A stretch of DNA of 64,000 nucleotides from Leisingera sp. NJS204 (GTDB taxonomy: Bacteria; Pseudomonadota; Alphaproteobacteria; Rhodobacterales; Rhodobacteraceae), in NCBI RefSeq assembly GCF_004123675.1, contig NZ_CP035417.1:1-64000 (forward strand), in the 5' to 3' direction. The notes below the pieces were generated by a model. It was not told the origin of the DNA and made no database searches. It was given only the letters and a program-made list of their open reading frames with translations. The position numbers and the translations under genes are program-made. How positions within the stretch are numbered: the first letter of the stretch is position 1; every line of letters starts with the position of its first letter. Below are positions 52,603 through 59,542 of this stretch, in pieces.

Positions 52603-53820
52603 ATGACCTATTTTGACACGCTTGAGACCCGCAGCGCAGATGAACGCGCCGCAGATCTTGCCAAGGCCTTGCCAGAGCAGATCGCCCGTGCGCGGTCTGC
52701 CTCCGGATATGCAGAATTGCTGGACGGTGTGGATCCGGCGGCGGTGATCTCGGCGGAGGCCTTGGCGGCGCTGCCGGTGCTGCGGAAGTCGGAGCTGAGC
52801 CGGGCGCAGGCAGGGAACCCGCCCTTTGGCGGTTTCACCGTGAAACCCGCGACCGGCTTTGCCCATGTTTTCCAAAGCCCCGGCCCGATCTATGAGCCGG
52901 GCGGGGTGGATGGCGACTGGTGGCGGATGGGGCGGTTTCTGAACGCTGCCGGGATCGGCCAGGGCGATGTAGTGCAGAACTGTTTCGGCTACCATCTGAC
53001 ACCTGCGGGCATGATTTTTGAAAACGGTGCGCGGGCGGTGGGCGCGGCGGTGTTGCCTGCCGGCACCGGCCAGACAGAGTTGCAGGTGACGGCTGCGCGT
53101 GATGTTGGTGCCACCTCCTATGCCGGCACGCCGGATTACCTGAAGGTGATTCTGGACAAGGCCGACGCCATGGGTGTGGAGCTGGCCTTTACCAAGGCGG
53201 CGGTGGGCGGCGGCGCGCTGTTTCCTTCCCTGCGTCAGGAGTATGCTGATCGCGGGATTTCCTGCCTGCAGTGCTACGCCACCGCTGATCTGGGCAATAT
53301 CGCCTATGAAAGCCCGGCTATGGAGGGGATGATTGTCGACGAGCATGTGATCGTCGAGATTGTCACTCCCGGCACCGGCAATCCGGTGGCACCCGGCGAA
53401 GTGGGTGAGGTTGTGGTGACAACGCTGAACCCGGATTATCCGCTGATCCGTTTTGCCACCGGCGATCTGTCGGCAGTGATGCCGGGCGTTTCGCCCTGCG
53501 GCCGCACCAATTTACGGATCAAGGGCTGGATGGGCCGGGCGGATCAGACCACCAAGATCAAAGGCATGTTTGTGCGGCCCGAGCAGGTGGCGGCGCTGGT
53601 CGACAAACATGACGAGATCGTCAAGGCGCGTGTGGTTGCCAGCCGCGATGGCGAGATGGATGCAATGACCGTGCAGATTGAGGCGCAGGGCGGCGACGAG
53701 GCAGCCTATGCCCGCTCGGTGATCGAGGTGCTGAAGCTCAAGGGCAAAGTTGAGGTTGTGGCACCGGACGCATTGCCCAAGGACGGGCTGGTGATCGAGG
53801 ATCTGCGAAACTACGACTGA
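52603..53820 (+). CDS. PaaK-like adenylate-forming protein with degenerate P-loop
   Basis: A 405-residue protein of the phenylacetate-CoA ligase family (MTYFDTLETRSADERAADLA; YAGTPDYLKVILDKADAMG; LQCYATADLGNIAYES; YPLIRFATGDLSAV; GRADQTTKIKGMFVRPEQV). At the place of the family's Ser/Thr/Gly P-loop (SSGTTGKP) this protein reads VFQSPGPIYEPGG, so ATP binding must differ from the standard enzymes. ATG 52603 has GGGGAG 8 bases upstream; earlier in-frame starts at 52573 and 52585 are less well placed. It closes the importer cluster. Confidence 0.82.
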   Translation: MTYFDTLETRSADERAADLAKALPEQIARARSASGYAELLDGVDPAAVISAEALAALPVLRKSELSRAQAGNPPFGGFTVKPATGFAHVFQSPGPIYEPGGVDGDWWRMGRFLNAAGIGQGDVVQNCFGYHLTPAGMIFENGARAVGAAVLPAGTGQTELQVTAARDVGATSYAGTPDYLKVILDKADAMGVELAFTKAAVGGGALFPSLRQEYADRGISCLQCYATADLGNIAYESPAMEGMIVDEHVIVEIVTPGTGNPVAPGEVGEVVVTTLNPDYPLIRFATGDLSAVMPGVSPCGRTNLRIKGWMGRADQTTKIKGMFVRPEQVAALVDKHDEIVKARVVASRDGEMDAMTVQIEAQGGDEAAYARSVIEVLKLKGKVEVVAPDALPKDGLVIEDLRNYD

Positions 53821-53843
53821 TTTCTTCGCAGGATCCAAGAAGC

Positions 53844-53870
53844 ACGGGCGCCGGCATCAGACGCCCGTTT
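53844..53870 (+). terminator. Terminator after the PaaK-like gene
   Basis: Stem ACGGGCG / CGCCCGT with an 11-base loop and a following TTT, 23 bases after the stop. It separates the importer cluster from the iron-type permease gene. Confidence 0.6.
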
Positions 53871-53910
53871 ACTGTTCCGCAAGCAGGCGGAGCGCAAGCA
53901 GTGCTTTCTG

Positions 53911-53940
53911 GCTGGAATTTCTGACTGGAATAGTCGTAAT
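53911..53940 (+). promoter_or_regulatory. Iron-regulator-type operator upstream of the permease gene
   Basis: GACT-GGAAT-AGTC at 53923-53935 (within TTTCTGACTGGAATAGTCG) lies 48 bases upstream of the permease ATG. It equals the site upstream of the iron-binding-protein gene at 57857-57869 except for one base in the spacer. Read as TGA-N9-TCG it is one mismatch from the TGA-N9-TCA pattern described for RirA-type iron regulators in alphaproteobacteria. CTGGAAT also occurs 13 bases upstream. Confidence 0.6.
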
Positions 53941-53982
53941 AGGGCAACGCGAACCATCAGCCGGACCTGTGACTGCCGTAAA

Positions 53983-55662
53983 ATGACTGCCGCGAATGAC
54001 CCCATAAAGTATGCCCCCTACGGGCGCCGCAGCGGTGGAAGGAGCCGCGGCGGTGTTTTTGCCTTTCTGGCCTGGGCGGTGGCCCTGTCTTGCGTGCTGC
54101 CGATGCTGGCGGTGGCTCTGGCAGCGGCATTCGGCGGGACGGAGACGATCAGCCATCTGGCGGCCACGGTGCTGCCGGGATATTCGCTGACGACACTGGC
54201 ACTGGTCGCGCTGGTCGCGCTTGGCACATTTGCAATCGGCACCGGTGCTGCCTGGCTGGTGACTATGACGCGCTTTCCCGGCGCGCGGTTTCTGGAAATC
54301 GCTCTGGTCCTGCCGCTGGCGTTTCCGGCCTATGTTCTGGCCTATGCCTATACCCATATTCTGGACCACCCTGGTTTCGTGCAGGCCACGCTGCGGGATG
54401 TGACCGGCTGGGGGCCGCGGGACTACTGGTTCCCTGAAATCCGCTCCACAGGCGGGGCAGCGGCGATGCTGGTTTTGGTGCTTTACCCCTATGTTTACCT
54501 GCTGGCGCGGGCGGCGTTTCTGCAGCAGAGCGCGGGCGCTTTTCTGGCGGCACGGGCGTTGGGCAAGAACGCCTGGCAGGCATTCTGGATGGTCAGCCTG
54601 CCAATGGCGCGGCCGGCGATTGCCTCGGGTGTACTGCTGGCAGTGATGGAGACCATCGCGGATTTCGGCACGGTCTCCTATTTCGGCGTGCAGACATTTG
54701 CCACCGGGATTTACACCAGCTGGTTTTCGCTGGGCGACCGGGGCGGGGCGGCGCAGCTGGCTCTGTGCCTGTTGGGCTTTGCCCTGACGCTCGCCGTAGC
54801 GGAGCGGGCGACACGGGGGCGGGCGAAGTATCATCACGCGGGCAAGCATCATAACCAGATGCCGCCGGCCGAGCTGAAGGGGCTCCAGGCGGCGGTCGCA
54901 GCCTTCTTCTGCGCGGTGCCGGTGGTGCTGGGGTTTTTACTGCCTGTGGCGGTGCTGTTCCTGATGAGTTTTGAGTCTGAGCAGAACCTGTTCAGCCGGC
55001 GCTATATCGATTTCACTGCCAACTCGATCACTTTGGCGGCAACTGCTGCAGTTCTGACCGTGGCAGCCGCAGTGTGCCTTGGCTTTTACCAGCGGCTGCG
55101 GCCCGGGCAGGTGTCCTCAACCGCGGCCTATTTTGCGCGGCTGGGCTATGCGGTGCCGGGCGGGGTGATCGCGGTGGGGCTGATCGTGCCTTTTGCCGCC
55201 TTTGACAACGCGCTGGATGCCTGGATGCGGGAAAGTTTCGGCATTCGCACAGGGCTGCTGGTGACAGGGTCGATCTGGCTGCTGGTCGCGGCCTACGGCG
55301 TGCGGTTCATGGCCGCCGCTCTTGGCGCTTATGAGGGCGGCCAGGCCACGATGCATTCCAACATGGATGCGGCGGCGCGCTCCTTGGGGCAGGGGCCGCT
55401 TGGGATGCTGCGCCGGGTGCATCTGCCGATCCTGACGCCCAGCCTGCTGACCGCGCTGCTGATTGTGTTTGTCGATGTGATGAAGGAGCTGCCCGCGACG
55501 CTGATAATGCGGCCATTCAATTTCGACACGCTGGCGGTGCAGGCGCACCGGCTGGCGGCGGATGAGCGGCTGGAAGGCGCCGCGGTGCCTTCGCTGGTGA
55601 TCATGGCGGTGGGGCTGCTGCCGGTGATTCTGATCTGCCGTCAGGTGGGACGGCGGCGCTAG
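53983..55662 (+). CDS. Iron(III)-type ABC transporter permease (fused two-domain, FbpB/SfuB-like)
   Basis: A 559-residue permease with about twelve helices in two halves, each with a binding-protein-dependent transport domain. The coupling motifs are ARALGKNAWQAFWMVSLPMARPAIASG near residue 185 and ARSLGQGPLGMLRRVHLPILTPSLL near residue 465. This double-length form is typical of ferric-iron importers. The ribosome binding site is weak. A GACT-N5-AGTC operator precedes it. The cognate binding protein is encoded convergently at 56808-57824; no ATPase gene is in the window beside them. Confidence 0.88.
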   Translation: MTAANDPIKYAPYGRRSGGRSRGGVFAFLAWAVALSCVLPMLAVALAAAFGGTETISHLAATVLPGYSLTTLALVALVALGTFAIGTGAAWLVTMTRFPGARFLEIALVLPLAFPAYVLAYAYTHILDHPGFVQATLRDVTGWGPRDYWFPEIRSTGGAAAMLVLVLYPYVYLLARAAFLQQSAGAFLAARALGKNAWQAFWMVSLPMARPAIASGVLLAVMETIADFGTVSYFGVQTFATGIYTSWFSLGDRGGAAQLALCLLGFALTLAVAERATRGRAKYHHAGKHHNQMPPAELKGLQAAVAAFFCAVPVVLGFLLPVAVLFLMSFESEQNLFSRRYIDFTANSITLAATAAVLTVAAAVCLGFYQRLRPGQVSSTAAYFARLGYAVPGGVIAVGLIVPFAAFDNALDAWMRESFGIRTGLLVTGSIWLLVAAYGVRFMAAALGAYEGGQATMHSNMDAAARSLGQGPLGMLRRVHLPILTPSLLTALLIVFVDVMKELPATLIMRPFNFDTLAVQAHRLAADERLEGAAVPSLVIMAVGLLPVILICRQVGRRR

Positions 55663-55665
55663 ACG

Positions 55666-55711
55666 CAAGAATTTTGGAAAATTCTTGCCAAGAAAATTTG
55701 AATTTTCTTGG
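55666..55711. terminator. Two back-to-back perfect AT-rich hairpins between convergent genes
   Basis: CAAGAATTTT-GG-AAAATTCTTG (55666-55687) abuts CCAAGAAAATT-TG-AATTTTCTTGG (55688-55711). Both stems (10 and 11 bp) are perfect with two-base loops, and the two hairpins resemble each other. They sit between the permease and COG0523 genes, which converge, and may terminate both. Confidence 0.65.
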
Positions 55712-55723
55712 CCCGGGTGCAGC

Positions 55724-56584
55724 TTATACTGCCCACCAGGCCTCAATCTCGTCGCGGGAAATCCGGTTTGCCGGACCCAAGCCCACCAGCACGGTTTCCT
55801 CAGCCTCACAGCGTTTGGCTTCAACATGCCGGCCAACTACATGCAGCTCATATGCGCCTCCGGAGGTCAGCACAAAGCCCTTCATCCGGTAAAGCCCCGC
55901 AGGCCGGGCCGCCAGCTTGTTGCCCAGTGCACGGCGGTCCAGCACATCGCTGCTGCGGTGCTGCCAGGTGGTATAGGCGGGATGTGCGGCAACAGCGGTG
56001 CCCTTGGGCAGCGGCACCACGTCGAACAGCAGCTCGGCCACGGGCGATCCATTCAGCACGGTAGGAGTGCGGGCGCCGGCCTTCGCCAGCAGGGCGGAGA
56101 CCGTCTGGTTCATGCCATCGCATTTGGAGACGATCACCAGATCAGCGGCGCGGATTTGCTGCTCCGCCTGCGGTGCAACCAGCGGGTCGCTCAGCAGGGT
56201 TCCGGCATTCTCTGCATCCACCAGAGTGACGATGCCGCCATAACTCAGCCCGATTTCATTCAGAACCGAATTGGCTATGGCGACCGGGTCGGAAATACCG
56301 CTGGCCTCGATAACCAGATGATCCGGACGGTCCGGACGGTTCAGGATGTCGCGCAACGCGAGAGACAGGTCATCGCCCATGGTGCAGCAGGCACAGCCAT
56401 TGGTGAGAGCAATCGTGCCGCCAGCGGTATCCTGGATCAGGGCGTCATCAATGTTGATTGCACCAAAATCATTCACGATCACGGTCAGTTTCAATCCGTG
56501 GTCTTCGGCTAAAAGGCGGTTGATTAACGTGGTCTTGCCAGCGCCCAGATAGCCGCTGATTATCGTTACCGGCAACCGGTTCAT
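55724..56584 (-). CDS. COG0523-family (CobW/Zng1-like) GTPase
   Basis: A 286-residue G3E GTPase. Walker A is SGYLGAGKTTLINRLL near residue 10, the metal-binding C-x-C-C motif NGCACCTMGDDL near residue 63, Walker B-like VIEASGISDP and the base-recognition-like VIVSKCD. The C-terminal CobW_C part (RMKGFVLTSGGAYELHVVGRH) is short. Family members act as metal (Zn, Co, Fe) chaperones. ATG 56584 (MNRLPVTIISGYLGAG) fixes the start 10 residues before the P-loop. It lies between two iron-transport genes, which suggests a link to metal supply. Confidence 0.9.
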   Translation of the reverse strand: MNRLPVTIISGYLGAGKTTLINRLLAEDHGLKLTVIVNDFGAINIDDALIQDTAGGTIALTNGCACCTMGDDLSLALRDILNRPDRPDHLVIEASGISDPVAIANSVLNEIGLSYGGIVTLVDAENAGTLLSDPLVAPQAEQQIRAADLVIVSKCDGMNQTVSALLAKAGARTPTVLNGSPVAELLFDVVPLPKGTAVAAHPAYTTWQHRSSDVLDRRALGNKLAARPAGLYRMKGFVLTSGGAYELHVVGRHVEAKRCEAEETVLVGLGPANRISRDEIEAWWAV

Positions 56585-56754
56585 ACGCTCTGTTCCTCCA
56601 GAGCGCGGAAAGCTCTCGACTGCATGATTCCCCCCGAAATTCAAGATGCGTGAATCTATAGGCCGGTGGCCCGAACGGGTCTAGCAAAAGCTCGGTCAGC
56701 TTCAATCTTTCGTCAAGGGACGTGCCAGTGTGTTTCTGGGGAACCGGTCGCTGC

Positions 56755-56784
56755 AAAAAAAAGCGCGGTCCAAGCCGCGCTTTT
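56755..56784 (-). terminator. Terminator of the iron-binding-protein gene
   Basis: On the minus strand the perfect stem AAAGCGCGG / CCGCGCTTT is followed by eight T residues, 24 bases after the stop codon. Confidence 0.9.
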
Positions 56785-56807
56785 AACGTGTTGGCTGACG
56801 GCTGGAT

Positions 56808-57824
56808 TTACTTCCAGCCAACGTTGTTAAAGATCTTCTGTGCTTCGGGAAGATTCTTGGCAACGTCCGAAAGGCTCACGTCATCCGGTTTGAAGTGGCC
56901 AAGCGCCGCAATCGAGGGGGCCAGACCGACACCGGGCACCGCCGGGTATTCGTCATTCCCGGCCGAGAAATACGCTTGGGCGGAATCACCGGCGAGATAT
57001 TCCAGGAACTGGACGGCGTTTTCCTTGTTCGGCGCATGGGCTGCCACACCGCCGCCCGAGAGATTCATATGCGCGCCTTCTGTATTCTGCGAGGGAAACA
57101 GCCAGCCGATCTGATCGCGGCCGTCCGAGATGCCCTTGACGTTTTTGCGGATCGAACGTGCGAAGTAGTAGGTGTTGGCCACCGCGATATCGCATTCGCC
57201 CGAGAGGATGCCGCGCATCTGGTCAGTGTCGCCGCCCTGCGGGTCGCGGGCCATGTTGGCGACGACGCCCTCAGCCCATTCCCGGGCTTTTTCGGTGCCG
57301 TGGTGAGTCACGATCGAGGCCAAAAGGGTCTGGTTGTAAGTGTTCTTGGAAGAGCGGATGCAGACCAGGCCTTTGTAGGCGGGGTCTGCCAGATCCAGAT
57401 AGGTGAGCGGCGGGTCAGCCACTTCATCCTTGTCATAGAAGATGATCCGTGAGCGTTGGCTGAAACCGAACCACTGATTGTCCTCATCCTGCAGATAGGC
57501 GGGCACGCGGGCTTCCAGTACATCGCTTTTGATGCTTTGCAGCACACCGGCGTCCTTGGCGCGCGTCAGGCGCGAGGTGTCGACGGTGATCAGGATGTCA
57601 GCAGGGGAATTCTCACCTTCTGCGTTCATCCGGGCGATCAGCTCGTCCGCGTTGCCTTCGATGCGGTTGATGGTGATGCCGGTGGCCGCTTCGAATTCCG
57701 AATAGAGCTGTTCGTCGGTGTCATAGTGGCGCGATGAATAGATGTTCAGCTCGCCTTCGGCGGCAGCTGAGGTGGCAATGGCAGCGGTCAGGGCGCCGGC
57801 CAGTACGGTGGTGGCTTTCAGCAT
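56808..57824 (-). CDS. Periplasmic iron(III)-binding protein of an ABC importer (FbpA-like)
   Basis: A 338-residue extracellular solute-binding protein with signal peptide MLKATTVLAGALTAAIATSAAAEG. It shows the FbpA pattern: LNIYSSRHYDTDEQLYSEFEAATGI, ADELIARMNAEGENSPADIL, SRIIFYDKDEVADPPLTYLDLADPAYKG and the tyrosine-containing iron-site segment VANTYYFARSIR, with SAGNDEYPAVPGV near the C-terminus. ATG 57824 is chosen for the signal peptide. The operator GACT-N5-AGTC lies just upstream. The partner permease is at 53983. Confidence 0.92.
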   Translation of the reverse strand: MLKATTVLAGALTAAIATSAAAEGELNIYSSRHYDTDEQLYSEFEAATGITINRIEGNADELIARMNAEGENSPADILITVDTSRLTRAKDAGVLQSIKSDVLEARVPAYLQDEDNQWFGFSQRSRIIFYDKDEVADPPLTYLDLADPAYKGLVCIRSSKNTYNQTLLASIVTHHGTEKAREWAEGVVANMARDPQGGDTDQMRGILSGECDIAVANTYYFARSIRKNVKGISDGRDQIGWLFPSQNTEGAHMNLSGGGVAAHAPNKENAVQFLEYLAGDSAQAYFSAGNDEYPAVPGVGLAPSIAALGHFKPDDVSLSDVAKNLPEAQKIFNNVGWK

Positions 57825-57852
57825 TGGGTGTCCCGTTCTTCTGTGGCTTTTA

Positions 57853-57913
57853 TTCCGACTGAAATAGTCAATTAAAGCAATTGGCAGAAGATGCAACGGA
57901 TTTCCGACTGAAA
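57853..57913 (-). promoter_or_regulatory. Iron-regulator-type operator and direct repeat upstream of the iron-binding-protein gene
   Basis: GACT-GAAAT-AGTC (57857-57869) lies 33 bases upstream of the ATG. The 12-mer TTCCGACTGAAA occurs twice exactly, at 57853-57864 and 57902-57913. The first copy carries the full inverted repeat and matches the site before the permease gene; the second is a half-site. Read as CGA-N9-TCA it is one mismatch from the TGA-N9-TCA pattern of RirA-type iron operators. Confidence 0.6.
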
Positions 57914-58038
57914 CACTTGGTGCGTTCTCGGTCTTGACTGGCGGCAACTGAGAGCAGGCGGGCAGGAGCTAAAGAGCAGGGGCAGATGCCGGGGCGCGCT
58001 CCCGCCCGTCGCCGGACTTCTGGCAATGTCCGCTTCGG

Positions 58039-58077
58039 TTGGGCATGGCACCGCGCCATGCGCGGTGCCATGCCCAA
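58039..58077. repeat. Large perfect hairpin between the iron-binding-protein gene and rpmJ
   Basis: A 17-bp perfect stem TTGGGCATGGCACCGCG with a CCATG loop and its exact complement. It stands in a GC-rich 396-base non-coding stretch (57825-58220) upstream of the iron-binding-protein promoter and downstream of rpmJ. The rest of the stretch has no recognisable gene. It resembles dispersed intergenic hairpins of Rhodobacteraceae, but no second copy is in the window. Confidence 0.55.
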
Positions 58078-58170
58078 GGCCGCGAAGACTCGCCCGGTTT
58101 TGGCCGGGGGATCTGCGGGCGCGGGAGCGTTTGCCTGTGTCTTTTCTGGAAACCGCAGTTGCCAAACGCA

Positions 58171-58199
58171 AAAAAACCGCATCAAATGATGCGGTTTTC
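58171..58199 (-). terminator. Terminator of rpmJ
   Basis: On the minus strand the stem AAACCGCATC / GATGCGGTTT (loop ATTT) is followed by six or more T residues, 22 bases after the rpmJ stop. Confidence 0.88.
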
Positions 58200-58220
58200 T
58201 GCGTGTCGCTGTGTCGGATC

Positions 58221-58346
58221 TTAGCCCTGGCGCGCTTTGAACTTGCGCTGGGTCTTGTTGATCACGTAAACGCGGCCCTTGCGGCGCACAACCCGGCAAT
58301 CGCGGTGCCGGTTCTTCAGCGAACGGAGCGAGTTCTTGACCTTCAT
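58221..58346 (-). CDS. rpmJ: 50S ribosomal protein L36 (long, zinc-free form)
   Basis: A 41-residue very basic protein: [20 protein letters not shown] then [20 protein letters not shown] and a final Gly. It is the alphaproteobacterial form with only one Cys instead of the C-x2-C-x12-C-x4-H zinc site of the 37-residue type. A GGAGAGA ribosome binding site precedes ATG 58346. It is downstream of tRNA-Val on the same strand and has its own terminator. Confidence 0.95.
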   Translation of the reverse strand: MKVKNSLRSLKNRHRDCRVVRRKGRVYVINKTQRKFKARQG

Positions 58347-58424
58347 GGTCTCTCTCCTTGTCTGCGGCGCGAACCAGCGCCTGGGTTAGCGGGTGGCCTG
58401 GCCGGAGCCGAAGCCGTGAATGAA

Positions 58425-58499
58425 TGGTGGGCGATACAAGGATCGAACTTGTGACCCCTTCGATGTCAACGAAGTGCTCTACCGCTGAGCTAATCGCCC
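58425..58499 (-). tRNA. tRNA-Val (anticodon GAC)
   Basis: The minus strand folds into a full cloverleaf: acceptor GGGCGAT / ATCGCCC, D-arm GCTC-AGCGGTA-GAGC, anticodon arm CTTCG-TTGACAT-CGAAG with anticodon GAC (valine), T-arm ACAAG-TTCGATC-CTTGT, discriminator A and an encoded CCA (58425-58427). Length is 75 bases with CCA. It reads GTC codons. Confidence 0.97.
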
Positions 58500-58661
58500 A
58501 CTCTGGCCTGCGCGCCGTCCTGCCCCTTAGAAGTGAAAGGGGCGCGGGGTGCCGCGCCGGTGAGGGGGTCTATAAATAGAGTCGCTCAGGGGTGCAAGAG
58601 CTTTTGACCGCAGAAATTTCCGCGATATGCTGTTTCTTGCACAAGAAGCACCGGAGCAAGG

Positions 58662-59522
58662 ATGCCTGATACAGCGTTTTCCGTGATTTCACCGCAGAAA
58701 CTGGCGTCCTCCGTGGTTTTTGCCTCTCCGCACAGCGGCACAGACTATTCCGATTCCTTTCTGGCCCAGTCGATTCTGGGGCGAAAAGAGATCCGCAGCT
58801 CGGAGGACGCCTTTGTAGACCGGCTGTTTAAGGCCGCGCCAGAGTTTGGATCACCGCTGCTGATGGCAGTCAAACCGCGTGCCTACCTGGATCTGAACCG
58901 GTCTCCGGATGAGCTGGATCCGGCGGTGATCGAAGGGGTGCAGCGGCGCGGGCAGAATCCGCGGGTGGCGTCCGGCCTTGGGGTGATTCCCCGGGTGGTG
59001 GCCAATGGCCGTGCCATTTACCGCGGCAAACTGCCGGCGACGGAAGCAGAGCAGCGGATCAGATGCTGCTGGCACCCCTACCACCAAGCGCTGAAGGGGC
59101 TTCTGGAGCAGGCGCATCAGCATTTCGGCCAAGCGATTCTGGTCGATTGCCATTCGATGCCGCATGAGGCGATCGACACCATGGTTCCGTGCAAGGGCGG
59201 CAAACCCGAAGTGGTGCTGGGCGACCGCTTCGGCGCCGCAGCTGATAGCAGCGTTGTGGACCGGATCGAGGCTGCCTTTGCTGCGGCCGGGCTGAACGTT
59301 GCCCGCAACACGCCGTTTGCCGGTGCCTATATCGCCCAGACCTATGGCCGCCCATCGCGGCGGCAGCACGCGGTTCAGATCGAAATAGACCGGGCATTGT
59401 ATATGGATGAAGCTAAAATCCGGCCCAACGGGAACTTTGAACCGCTGCAGCAGCTGTTGCGCCAAGTGATTGCCGAGATTGCGGCGATTGGGCGTGAGGA
59501 GCTGCCGCTGGCGGCGGAGTAA
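58662..59522 (+). CDS. N-formylglutamate amidohydrolase family protein
   Basis: A 286-residue zinc-dependent hydrolase of the FGase family. It shows VVFASPHSGTDYSDSFL near residue 20, SSEDAFVDRLF, PRAYLDLNRSPDELDP near residue 70 and ILVDCHSMPHEA near residue 165, the conserved His/Asp positions of the family. Family members hydrolyse N-formylglutamate or N-formylated amino acids; no histidine-degradation (hut) genes are next to it, so the substrate is open. GGAGCAAGG precedes the ATG. Confidence 0.88.
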   Translation: MPDTAFSVISPQKLASSVVFASPHSGTDYSDSFLAQSILGRKEIRSSEDAFVDRLFKAAPEFGSPLLMAVKPRAYLDLNRSPDELDPAVIEGVQRRGQNPRVASGLGVIPRVVANGRAIYRGKLPATEAEQRIRCCWHPYHQALKGLLEQAHQHFGQAILVDCHSMPHEAIDTMVPCKGGKPEVVLGDRFGAAADSSVVDRIEAAFAAAGLNVARNTPFAGAYIAQTYGRPSRRQHAVQIEIDRALYMDEAKIRPNGNFEPLQQLLRQVIAEIAAIGREELPLAAE

Positions 59523-59542
59523 GAAGAAAACGCCTGCGCGGC

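Noticed and set aside
57868-58220. Several open frames in the stretch between the iron-binding-protein gene and rpmJ.
   Set aside because: They are disrupted by large palindromes, lack ribosome binding sites and have no similarity.
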